Positions 1 through 5,213 of a DNA stretch of 5,335 bases are shown in pieces. The notes beneath the pieces are model-generated. The model was not told the DNA's origin. It made no database searches and was given only the letters and a program-made list of their open reading frames with translations. Position numbers and translations under genes: made by a program. Numbering within the stretch: the first letter of the stretch is position 1; every line of letters begins with the position of its first letter. Source of the stretch: Burkholderiaceae bacterium (GTDB lineage Bacteria > Pseudomonadota > Gammaproteobacteria > Burkholderiales > Burkholderiaceae); assembly GCA_947461335.1 (NCBI GenBank), contig CANHLB010000138.1:1-5335 (forward strand), written 5' to 3'.

Positions 1-192
1 AAAATCCACTAAGACAAGATGTCCAATACCCGTTCTGGCTAATGCCTCTGCTGCCCAAGAACCAACCCCGCCTAGGCCAGCAACCACCACCGTAGATTGA
101 CGAAAGCGCTCACGCAGCTCTGGCCCATAGAGTCTAGAGACCCCGCCAAAACGACGATCTTCCAAGCTTTCTTCTATCTTGTCTTCTGCCAT
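1..192 (-). CDS. tcdA: tRNA threonylcarbamoyladenosine dehydratase TcdA, N-terminal part (runs off the left edge)
   Basis: This is the first 64 codons of a minus-strand gene starting at ATG 192-190; the rest lies beyond position 1. The product is an E1-like/ThiF-MoeB-fold enzyme that, by family knowledge, uses ATP to cyclise t6A37 of ANN-decoding tRNAs to ct6A. The sequence shows the family's N-terminal signature RRFGGVSRLYG (residues 13-23), then a hydrophobic strand and the nucleotide-binding loop GLGGVGSWAAEALARTGIG (39-57), followed by LVLVD (59-63). This closely resembles the E. coli TcdA (CsdL) N-terminus as I remember it, and the spacing fits a start at this Met. A weak purine-rich ribosome binding site (AGAGA on the minus strand, about 197-201) lies just upstream. 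The gene diverges from pdxH, and its promoter must overlap the pdxH promoter. ThiF or MoeB are less likely alternatives because of the RRFGG...RLYG start. Confidence 0.9.
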   Translation of the reverse strand, partial: MAEDKIEESLEDRRFGGVSRLYGPELRERFRQSTVVVAGLGGVGSWAAEALARTGIGHLVLVDF

Positions 193-208
193 AGCTTCTC
201 TTTATACT
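179..208 (+). promoter_or_regulatory. Probable sigma70 promoter of pdxH, suggesting a leaderless transcript
   Basis: A -35-like TTGTCT (179-184; 4 of 6 consensus bases) and a -10 TATACT (203-208; 5 of 6) are separated by 18 bases. The expected transcription start, about 7 bases past the -10, falls on or next to the pdxH ATG at 215. The -35 element lies inside the tcdA coding sequence. The TATA core also reads as TATAAA on the minus strand (206-201) and could serve tcdA, but no well-spaced minus-strand -35 was found. This is an inference from sequence alone. Confidence 0.45.
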
Positions 209-214
209 GAATAA

Positions 215-850
215 ATGGACTCAATTGCTCAACTTCGCAAAAACTATACCTTCGGCCAGCTTTCAGAAACCGATGTTCCAAGCAATCCCTTGCCTCTTTT
301 TAAGCTCTGGTTTGACCAAGCCGTAAGAGCAGAGTGCCCCGAACCCAATTCTATGACCTTGGCTACTGCCAATAAAGCCGGAAATCCATCAGCTCGTATT
401 GTCTTACTAAAAGGTGCTGACCAAAATGGCTTTACCTTCTTTACCAATTATGAGAGTCAAAAGGGCAAGGATTTGGCAGTCCGCCCGCAAGCTGCCCTAC
501 TTTTTCACTGGCATGAACTAGAGCGCCAAGTTCGCATTCAGGGAGCTGTAGAACGTGTGAGTGCTGATGAAAGCGATGAATACTTTCACTCTCGCCCTCC
601 TGCATCTCGCATCGGCGCTTGGGCTTCGCCACAAAGCGAAGCGATTCCTAGTCGTGAATTTTTGGAAGAAGCAGAGAAACGCTTTAAAGCCGAGTTTGGG
701 GATGCGCCACCGCGCCCTGAGCACTGGGGTGGTTACCGTCTCCGCCCTACTGAAATTGAATTCTGGCAAGGCCGTCCTTCCAGATTGCATGATCGCATCC
801 ACTATAAATTGGATGGATCAGTCTGGCAGGTAAACCGCCTGGCTCCCTAA
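215..850 (+). CDS. pdxH: Pyridoxamine/pyridoxine 5'-phosphate oxidase PdxH
   Basis: This FMN-dependent cytosolic enzyme oxidises pyridoxine 5'-phosphate or pyridoxamine 5'-phosphate with O2 to pyridoxal 5'-phosphate, the last step of DXP-dependent PLP synthesis and of salvage. The 211 residues match the usual family length. Visible motifs are LRKNYT at the N-terminus (7-12), RIVLLK (61-66) and [11 protein letters not shown] (75-85) for FMN/phosphate contacts, [10 protein letters not shown] (99-108), YFHSRP (123-128), WGGYR (171-175), the PNPOx signature [13 protein letters not shown] (182-194), and the family's terminal RLAP. The start is firm: an in-frame TAA (212-214) directly precedes the ATG and the next Met is residue 47. 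There is no Shine-Dalgarno sequence in the 22 bases upstream. The stop codon overlaps that of convergent msrA. Confidence 0.97.
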   Translation: MDSIAQLRKNYTFGQLSETDVPSNPLPLFKLWFDQAVRAECPEPNSMTLATANKAGNPSARIVLLKGADQNGFTFFTNYESQKGKDLAVRPQAALLFHWHELERQVRIQGAVERVSADESDEYFHSRPPASRIGAWASPQSEAIPSREFLEEAEKRFKAEFGDAPPRPEHWGGYRLRPTEIEFWQGRPSRLHDRIHYKLDGSVWQVNRLAP

Positions 851-1419
851 GAGTAGTGTGGTGCTATCAGCGATTTAAATTTCGCTCTGAACTTTGCTAA
901 TTTAGGCGCAACTACTGCTCTGCAGTAACCTTGATTAGGATTTTGTACAAAATAATTCTGGTGATAGTCTTCGGCAGGAAAAATCGTTGGTGCCGCATCA
1001 ATTTGCGTCACTACTGAGCTGGAATAAATTCCCGACTCTTCAAGCTCTTTGACAACTTCATGGGCAATCTTGTTTTGTTCATCGCTATGCGTAAAGATCA
1101 CAGAGCGATATTGTGTGCCATGGTCATTGCCTTGATAGTTCAAGGTTGTAGGATCATGAATCACAAAGAAAATTTCCAATAGATCCCTAAATGAAATAAC
1201 TTGTGGGTCAAACATAATGTCCACAATTTCTGCATGCCCAGTGCTACCAGTGCAAACTGCTTCATAACTAGGGTTGGGTTTAGGGCCACCAGCATACCCA
1301 GAGACAACTGATTTAACCCCAGAAATTTGCTGGTAAACAGCCTCAAGGCACCAAAAACAGCCGCCGCCCAAGGTAGCTTGCTCTAATGGGATCTGATTTT
1401 TATCGTGATTTTCGTTCAT
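847..1419 (-). CDS. msrA: Peptide methionine-(S)-S-oxide reductase MsrA
   Basis: This enzyme reduces the S-epimer of methionine sulfoxide, free or in proteins, using thioredoxin as electron donor, and so repairs oxidative damage. The 190-residue product has the MsrA active-site motif [12 protein letters not shown] (18-29) with catalytic Cys21. Also visible are GYAGG (41-45), GHAEIV (61-66), [22 protein letters not shown] (88-109) and AEDYHQNY (149-156). The C-terminal GYCR supplies a candidate resolving Cys166. Length and motif order fit a stand-alone MsrA without a fused MsrB domain. The ATG at 1419-1417 has a good ribosome binding site, AGGA on the minus strand (1430-1427), 7 bases upstream. 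The gene converges on pdxH with a 4-base overlap at the stops and diverges from the aldehyde dehydrogenase gene. Nothing looks truncated. Confidence 0.97.
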   Translation of the reverse strand: MNENHDKNQIPLEQATLGGGCFWCLEAVYQQISGVKSVVSGYAGGPKPNPSYEAVCTGSTGHAEIVDIMFDPQVISFRDLLEIFFVIHDPTTLNYQGNDHGTQYRSVIFTHSDEQNKIAHEVVKELEESGIYSSSVVTQIDAAPTIFPAEDYHQNYFVQNPNQGYCRAVVAPKLAKFRAKFKSLIAPHYS

Positions 1420-1426
1420 GGCTTTA

Positions 1427-1430
1427 TCCT
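1427..1430 (-). promoter_or_regulatory. Ribosome binding site of msrA
   Basis: AGGA on the minus strand lies 7 bases before the ATG at 1419. It supports this start and contrasts with the plus-strand genes pdxH and the aldehyde dehydrogenase, which lack such a site. Confidence 0.65.
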
Positions 1431-1468
1431 AATACCTTATTCCAATGTTTGCCAACTATTAATACTCT

Positions 1469-2866
1469 ATGAATCGCTTGACCATCCAGCTTGATGAAAT
1501 CAAAGCAGCCTACGCTGCCGAACCAAACCCTAGCCTTGAAGTGAGGCTAGATCGTATTGGTCGAATCGAAAAGATGATTGAGGCCAATGAAGAAAAAATC
1601 TGCAAAGTACTCTCTGCAGATTTTGGTGTGCGCCACCCGATTGAAACACGCCTTGCTGAATTTCAGATGGTATATCAGGCCTGCAAAGATGCCAGGAAAC
1701 ATCTCAAAGAGTGGATGAAACCCGTACAAATGGAAGTTCCCTCACATATGGGGTCTTCACACGCATGGACTGAAAGTCAATCGCTTGGTGTTGTTGGCAT
1801 CATGAGCCCCTGGAATTATCCAATTCAGCTAGCACTCGTTCCAGCAATTGCAGCGCTAGCTGCGGGTAATCGTATTTGGCTAAAGCCTTCTGATCGTAGC
1901 TCTCGCACTTCCGGTTTTTTGGCAGGATTAATTCAAGAATACTTTCATCCAAGTGAATTTTGTGTCACTACTGGTGGTATTGATACAGCTGAACAATTTG
2001 CAGCGCTTCCTTTTGCTCACCTATTCTTTACTGGCGCAGAATCGATTGGCAAAAAAGTAATGCGAGCTGCTGCTGAAAACCTTACGCCAGTGACTCTAGA
2101 GCTTGGCGGCAAATCACCGGCCATCATTGATTCCTCTGCCAAACTGCAGGAAGCCGCTGCTTCCATAGTTTATGGAAAATTACTCAATGGAGGTCAAACC
2201 TGCATTGCGCCAGATTATGTTCTCATCGACCAAGCTGAACAGGATCAGTTTATAAAAGCATTACAAGCAGCAGCTCAAGACCAATTTAGCAATCCCGAGG
2301 AGCTCACTGGTCCAATCGATGAAAATCAATTGCGAAACTGGCAAAACTTAGTCAGCGATGCACTTGATCGTGGCGCAAAGGCAATACCCTTATTAAGTAA
2401 TCCATCAGCAGGTGCGAGACCATTTGAACCTATCGCCCTCGTTGACGTACCTCAAGATGCTCGCGTTCTTCATGAAGAGATTTTTGGGCCCATTCTTCCA
2501 ATCGTGACAGCTTCAGATACTTCGGCTGCCATTCACTACATTAATGCCAGGCCCCATCCATTAGCAATATATTGGTTTGGCAAAAACAAAAAGAATATGC
2601 AGCGGGTTTTAGAAGAGACCCGCTCTGGTGGTGTCACCATTAATGAGACCTTATTACATGTCGCAGTCCAATCTCTCCCTTTTGGTGGTATTGGTAGTAG
2701 CGGCATGGGCGCCTATCACGGCAAAGCCGGCTTTGATACATTCAGCCACCAGAAATCCATTTTGGAAGTGCGTGGCTTATTAGGAACAGGACTTTTAATG
2801 GGCACTAAAGCAGCTCGTCCCCCTTATGGAAAAGGCATCGAGCGTCTATTGAAATTCCTTAGGTAA
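1469..2866 (+). CDS. NAD(P)-dependent aldehyde dehydrogenase, class 3 / coniferyl-aldehyde dehydrogenase-like
   Basis: This enzyme oxidises an aldehyde to the carboxylic acid with NAD(P)+; the substrate cannot be read from the sequence. The 465 residues span the whole ALDH fold. Visible elements are SPWNYP with catalytic Asn116 (113-118), the cofactor Lys139 in WLKPSD, FTGAESIGKKVM (187-198), ELGGKSP with general base Glu211, GGQTC with nucleophile Cys245, EEIFGP with cofactor-contacting Glu337, and LPFGGIGSSGMGAYHGKAGFDTFSH (403-427). The last stretch and the short length are typical of class 3 and bacterial coniferyl-aldehyde dehydrogenases. That family name is a homology label; medium-chain or fatty aldehydes are equally possible. 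The start is constrained by an in-frame TAA two codons upstream (1460-1462), and no Shine-Dalgarno sequence precedes the ATG. It is divergent from msrA, so both might respond to oxidative or lipid-aldehyde stress, but this is only inference. Confidence 0.93.
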   Translation: MNRLTIQLDEIKAAYAAEPNPSLEVRLDRIGRIEKMIEANEEKICKVLSADFGVRHPIETRLAEFQMVYQACKDARKHLKEWMKPVQMEVPSHMGSSHAWTESQSLGVVGIMSPWNYPIQLALVPAIAALAAGNRIWLKPSDRSSRTSGFLAGLIQEYFHPSEFCVTTGGIDTAEQFAALPFAHLFFTGAESIGKKVMRAAAENLTPVTLELGGKSPAIIDSSAKLQEAAASIVYGKLLNGGQTCIAPDYVLIDQAEQDQFIKALQAAAQDQFSNPEELTGPIDENQLRNWQNLVSDALDRGAKAIPLLSNPSAGARPFEPIALVDVPQDARVLHEEIFGPILPIVTASDTSAAIHYINARPHPLAIYWFGKNKKNMQRVLEETRSGGVTINETLLHVAVQSLPFGGIGSSGMGAYHGKAGFDTFSHQKSILEVRGLLGTGLLMGTKAARPPYGKGIERLLKFLR

Positions 2867-2900
2867 TTAATTCGGGAAAACCCTTGTAATCACAAGTTCA

Positions 2901-2925
2901 AGCTGTCATAATGGGAGGCTTTTTT
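2901..2925 (+). terminator. Weak terminator-like hairpin after the aldehyde dehydrogenase gene
   Basis: AGCTGTC (2901-2907) can pair with GGGAGGCT-side bases (2914-2920) around a 6-base loop, and TTTTT (2921-2925) follows. The stem has two G-T wobbles and one mismatch, so it is imperfect. Its position 35 bases after the stop codon is suitable for a terminator. It overlaps the start of the possible small ORF at 2911, so both are unlikely to be used as drawn. Confidence 0.25.
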
Positions 2926-3051
2926 AAGCAATTTGATTCATCGCCCCCCAGCTATATTTCAGCGTATCGTTTAGAAGTTATAAACACCAAAGATAAAAAA
3001 CGCGCTGCCGCCTGTCTGATGGTCGATGCCTTTGACCATCGCACCCAATAA
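2911..3051 (+). CDS. Possible small protein of 46 residues, unknown function, upstream of rhlE
   Basis: An ATG-to-TAA reading frame encodes a 46-residue peptide starting MGGFFKQFDSSPPSYISAYR and ending VDAFDHRTQ. I do not recognise it. In its favour, it fills most of the gap between the aldehyde dehydrogenase and helicase genes, lies on the same strand, and its second half uses ordinary codons. Against it, there is no Shine-Dalgarno sequence before the ATG (the only GGGAGG lies just inside the frame), a terminator-like hairpin overlaps its start, and its 3' half contains a strong inverted repeat (3018-3040). It has no signal peptide or membrane segment; the composition is mixed with a basic KDKKR patch. 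It could be a leader peptide for rhlE, a remnant of a longer gene, or chance. Confidence 0.3.
   Translation: MGGFFKQFDSSPPSYISAYRLEVINTKDKKRAAACLMVDAFDHRTQ
3018..3040 (+). other. Strong stem-loop in the rhlE leader
   Basis: GATGGTC (3018-3024) is the exact reverse complement of GACCATC (3034-3040). Two further inner pairs (one G-T, one A-T) give a 9-pair stem closing a 5-base loop. It is not followed by a T run, so it is not a classical terminator. It lies about 60-85 bases before the helicase start codon and may be part of a structured 5' leader. Confidence 0.5.
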
Positions 3052-3074
3052 AAACATAGGTGCAACATACGGAG

Positions 3075-3094
3075 ACATCCCTTTAAGGGGATGT
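3075..3094 (+). promoter_or_regulatory. Hairpin sequestering the rhlE ribosome binding site
   Basis: ACATCCC (3075-3081) pairs perfectly with GGGATGT (3088-3094) around TTTAAG. The 3' arm contains most of AAGGGG (3085-3090), the best anti-16S match before rhlE: TAAGGGGATG agrees with the ideal TAAGGAGGTG at 8 of 10 positions. The upstream ATG at 3091 is also buried in the stem. Base pairing would hide the ribosome binding site, so translation of the helicase may depend on unfolding the hairpin, for example by temperature or by the helicase itself. The structure is seen in the sequence; the regulation is inference. Confidence 0.5.
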
Positions 3095-3102
3095 GTAATA
3101 GC

Positions 3103-4638
3103 ATGACTTTTTCTAAAGAAAATAAACTCGAGTCGAAAGACTCAAAGCACGCTGGATGTGAATTCCAGTCTTTCGCCCTAGCGGCGCAACTTCTTAAAAA
3201 CGTTGCTGAACTCGGTTTTACCGAAGCCACTCCTGTTCAAGCTCAGGTTATTCCTGCGGCTTTAGCTGGTGGTGACTTATTAGTCAGCAGCCAAACGGGT
3301 AGCGGTAAAACCGCAGCCTTCTTATTGCCTTTGATCAATCAACTTATCGAAGCTAACCCGAACAATTCGCCTGTACCAGGTCGTGCACAACCTAAAGTAT
3401 TAGTGCTCTGCCCTACTCGTGAATTAGCTCAGCAGGTTACCGCCGATGCAGTGAACTTGGTGCGCGGCATGAAAGGTATCCGAATTGCAACCGTCATGGG
3501 TGGTATGCCTTATGGCAAGCAAATCCAAGCTCTGAAGGGTGCATTGTTAGTCGTCGCAACCCCAGGTCGTTTACTCGACTTGTGTGACAGTAAAGCGATT
3601 CGCTTGGATGATGTAAAACAACTCGTTATTGATGAAGCCGATCGCATGCTCGACCTGGGATTTGCTGATGATCTCGAGGCAATTGATAAACGTTGTACTG
3701 GTCGCAACCAAACCTTGATGTTCTCTGCAACTTTTGCACCTAAGATTATGTCTTTAGCAAATGCATTAACTAAAGATGCAAAGCGTATTGAACTTGCTCA
3801 CGCAGGCGATAAACACGCTAACATTGAGCAGAAATTGCATTGGGCTGATAGCAACTCACACAAGCATAAGCTTCTTGAGCATATTTTGGCTGATGCCAGC
3901 TTAGATCAAGCAGTTGTGTTTGCCAGCACCCAAGTTGAAAGCGAAAAAATCGCTGACACATTACGTGCCAACGGCTACGAAGCAACTGCTCTTCACGGTG
4001 CAATGCCTCAAGCTGTTCGTATGCGTCGCTTAGAGTCTTTACGTAAAGGTCACACCAAGATTTTGGTGGCGACGGACGTAGCGGCTCGCGGTATTGATGT
4101 GCCACGTATTAGTCATGTGATTAACTTTGGCTTGCCAATGAAGCCTGAGGACTATACACACCGCATCGGTCGTACTGGTCGCGCTGGTCGTAACGGCGTC
4201 GCTATCACTTTGGTTGAACATCGTGATCGCGCCAAGATTCGCAATATCGAGCGTTTTACACAGCAAGATATCGTTGCCTCAGTCATCGCTGGTCTTGAGC
4301 CACAAGCCAAGCCTAGCTTTGGTGGTGGCGGTGGCGGTAACCGTTCTGGTGGTGGTCGTTCTGGCGGCAGTCGCTCAGGTGGTGGTGGCGGTGGTGGTCG
4401 CTATGGTTCTGGAGCACGCTCTGAATCTCGCTTTGGCGGTGGTGGATCTGGCGGTGGCAATCGTTCGGGCAATCATTTTGAAGCGCGTTCGACTGGCTCT
4501 ACTGATTCACGTCCAGCACGCTCTGCTGATTCCCGCCCTGCGCGTTCTGCTGACTCACGTCCAGCACGTCCAGCAGGTGGTCCACGTTTTGCTAAACCAA
4601 AGTCTGGCGGTCAACGTCGGAACTTTAGCGGTAGCTAA
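3103..4638 (+). CDS. rhlE: DEAD-box ATP-dependent RNA helicase, RhlE type
   Basis: This cytosolic RNA-dependent ATPase remodels RNA; RhlE proteins act in ribosome maturation, RNA decay and cold adaptation. From Met 3103 (511 residues) the motifs run: Q motif GFTEATPVQ (38-46), Walker A SQTGSGKT (63-70), PTRELAQQ (104-111), TPGR (153-156), DEAD (177-180), SAT (208-210), ATDVAARGIDV (323-333) and HRIGRTGRAGR (353-363). All catalytic motifs are intact. The tail from about 405 is Gly/Ser/Arg-rich, then carries three DSRPARSA-like repeats (468-491) and a basic end, typical of an RNA-binding tail. Another in-frame ATG lies at 3091, but it abuts AAGGGG and is inside a hairpin; 3103 leaves usable, if long, spacing of about 12 bases. 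A gap of 2 bases to ubiC indicates an operon. RhlE is favoured over SrmB, DbpA or CsdA by the tail and motif context. Confidence 0.93.
   Translation: MTFSKENKLESKDSKHAGCEFQSFALAAQLLKNVAELGFTEATPVQAQVIPAALAGGDLLVSSQTGSGKTAAFLLPLINQLIEANPNNSPVPGRAQPKVLVLCPTRELAQQVTADAVNLVRGMKGIRIATVMGGMPYGKQIQALKGALLVVATPGRLLDLCDSKAIRLDDVKQLVIDEADRMLDLGFADDLEAIDKRCTGRNQTLMFSATFAPKIMSLANALTKDAKRIELAHAGDKHANIEQKLHWADSNSHKHKLLEHILADASLDQAVVFASTQVESEKIADTLRANGYEATALHGAMPQAVRMRRLESLRKGHTKILVATDVAARGIDVPRISHVINFGLPMKPEDYTHRIGRTGRAGRNGVAITLVEHRDRAKIRNIERFTQQDIVASVIAGLEPQAKPSFGGGGGGNRSGGGRSGGSRSGGGGGGGRYGSGARSESRFGGGGSGGGNRSGNHFEARSTGSTDSRPARSADSRPARSADSRPARPAGGPRFAKPKSGGQRRNFSGS
3130..3143 (+). other. C(GAAA)G tetraloop hairpin in the first codons of rhlE
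   Basis: GAGTC (3130-3134) and GACTC (3139-3143) form a perfect 5-pair stem closed by a GAAA tetraloop, within codons 10-14 of rhlE counted from 3103. It follows closely after the ribosome-binding-site hairpin, so the translation start is flanked by stems. The pairing is seen in the sequence; a function is inference. Confidence 0.4.
4318..4458 (+). repeat. Glycine-codon low-complexity stretch encoding the RhlE Gly/Arg/Ser-rich tail
   Basis: This stretch is dominated by GGT and GGC codons interrupted by CGT-TCT (Arg-Ser), giving runs such as GGGGGG and GGGRSGG. Such RGG-like tails bind RNA non-specifically and can promote phase separation in related helicases. The DNA is repetitive, so length variation by slippage between strains is plausible. 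Read one frame over it yields a Val-rich pseudo-ORF that should be ignored. Confidence 0.7.
4504..4575 (+). repeat. Three tandem 24-base repeats encoding DSRPARSA
   Basis: The units are 4504-4527, 4528-4551 and 4552-4575, encoding DSRPARSA, DSRPARSA and DSRPARPA. Units 1 and 2 differ at five bases, all synonymous third positions, while the peptide is identical. Unit 3 differs from unit 1 by GAC for GAT, CGT for CGC, CCA for TCT (Ser to Pro) and GCA for GCT. This looks like an old internal duplication kept for its protein sequence, an Arg/Pro-rich, positively charged linker in the RhlE tail. Confidence 0.85.
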
Positions 4639-4640
4639 AA

Positions 4641-5213
4641 ATGATTCGCCGTAATCGTCTCCGTTCTGCATGGAATCGAGTCGGTTCCGGTGAAATTCAT
4701 CGGGCGCCACGAAAGTGGCAGCCTTGGCTTAGCGATACTGGGTCCCTCACCCAAAAAATTGAGCAAGCAATTGGTCAAAAACTAGAAGTGCAAGTTTTGC
4801 GCGATTGCCCTCAATCGCTTAATAGCGACGAAAGTCGCTATTTCCATTTCAGAATTAGACGCTGTAGAGTACGCGAAGTACTTTTATGCGCAAACAATAT
4901 CCCTCTGGTCATGGCGCATAGCGTCATTCCTACATTAAGTTCCAGCGGTAGCAATCATGCCGTTCTGCGACTAGGTACAAAACCTTTAGGTGCTGTGCTC
5001 TTTGCCAAAACGCGGAAACACTCTACGCCAAAACCACCACGTGATGTTGCACGCCTAGATAAAAGTAGTGCATTGTGGAAAAGATGCTCTAAGAATTACT
5101 CCGGATTGAGCTCGCCATTGTGGGCTCGTCGCACCCTCTATCAATTAAAGGGTCACCCCATACTGGTAAATGAAATCTTCTTGCCAGCTTTACTTCGCTT
5201 TTCAAAAACTTAG
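4641..5213 (+). CDS. ubiC: Chorismate lyase UbiC (chorismate--pyruvate lyase)
   Basis: This cytosolic enzyme removes pyruvate from chorismate to give 4-hydroxybenzoate, the first committed step of ubiquinone synthesis. Of 190 residues, the core matches E. coli UbiC as remembered: VREVLLCANNIPLVMAHSVIP (77-97), LRLGTKPLGAVLF (109-121) and LWARRTLYQLKGHPILVNEIFLPA (160-183). Likely active-site residues are Arg78, Leu116-Gly117 and Glu178, the counterparts of E. coli Arg76, Leu114 and Glu155. The protein is about 25 residues longer than E. coli UbiC, mainly from a basic stretch at about 122-158, which I recall as usual in betaproteobacterial forms. The ATG lies 2 bases after the rhlE stop, with only a weak GGTAG upstream, so translation is probably coupled. 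No other Met occurs before residue 91. The stop overlaps the convergent downstream gene. The C-terminal half makes the family assignment secure. Confidence 0.9.
   Translation: MIRRNRLRSAWNRVGSGEIHRAPRKWQPWLSDTGSLTQKIEQAIGQKLEVQVLRDCPQSLNSDESRYFHFRIRRCRVREVLLCANNIPLVMAHSVIPTLSSSGSNHAVLRLGTKPLGAVLFAKTRKHSTPKPPRDVARLDKSSALWKRCSKNYSGLSSPLWARRTLYQLKGHPILVNEIFLPALLRFSKT
4706..4719 (+). other. C(GAAA)G tetraloop hairpin inside ubiC
   Basis: GCCAC (4706-4710) and GTGGC (4715-4719) form a perfect 5-pair stem around GAAA, with GG/CC pairs (4703-4704 with 4721-4722 region) possible after a small internal loop. It lies in codons 22-27 of ubiC. The pairing is seen in the sequence; function is unknown. 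Confidence 0.35.
4801..4842 (+). other. Two tandem perfect stem-loops inside ubiC
   Basis: The first is GCGATTG (4801-4807), loop CCCT, CAATCGC (4812-4818), a 7-pair stem. Two bases later comes AATAGCGAC (4821-4829), loop GAAA, GTCGCTATT (4834-4842), a perfect 9-pair stem with a GNRA tetraloop. Together they cover codons 54-68 (RDCPQSLNSDESRYF), a part of the protein that is poorly conserved in the family. They are strong enough to fold in mRNA. A third, weaker stem follows at 4866-4884. No T run follows, so this is not an intrinsic terminator. Confidence 0.5.

Noticed and set aside
561..833. Open frames of 60-95 codons on both strands inside pdxH, msrA, the aldehyde dehydrogenase and rhlE
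   Set aside because: They lie within genes with complete catalytic motifs, show no recognisable motifs of their own, and have no credible initiation context.
826..846. GGCAGG...CCGCC possible hairpin at the end of pdxH, considered as a terminator for the convergent pair
   Set aside because: The stem needs a bulge, lies inside the pdxH coding sequence, and has no T run on either strand.
2874..2896. Small inverted repeats GGGAAAACCC and CTTGT-AATC-ACAAG after the aldehyde dehydrogenase stop, considered as terminators
   Set aside because: Stems of 3 and 5 pairs are expected by chance many times in this length, and no T run follows either one.
3091..3093. ATG at 3091 as the rhlE start
   Set aside because: It abuts the AAGGGG site with no spacing, and the only other site (GGAGA at 3071-3075) is about 15 bases away. 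It cannot be excluded; it would add only four residues (MCNS).
4504..4575. Regular 24-base repeats considered as a CRISPR-like array
   Set aside because: The units are directly adjacent with no spacers and are in frame with the helicase, so they are protein-coding repeats.
4214..4654. A 146-codon plus-strand frame with Val-rich, membrane-like stretches overlapping the end of rhlE
   Set aside because: It is a frame-shifted reading of the rhlE glycine codons (GGTGGT read as GTGGTG). The helicase frame has all its motifs and a meaningful tail, so this is a compositional artefact.
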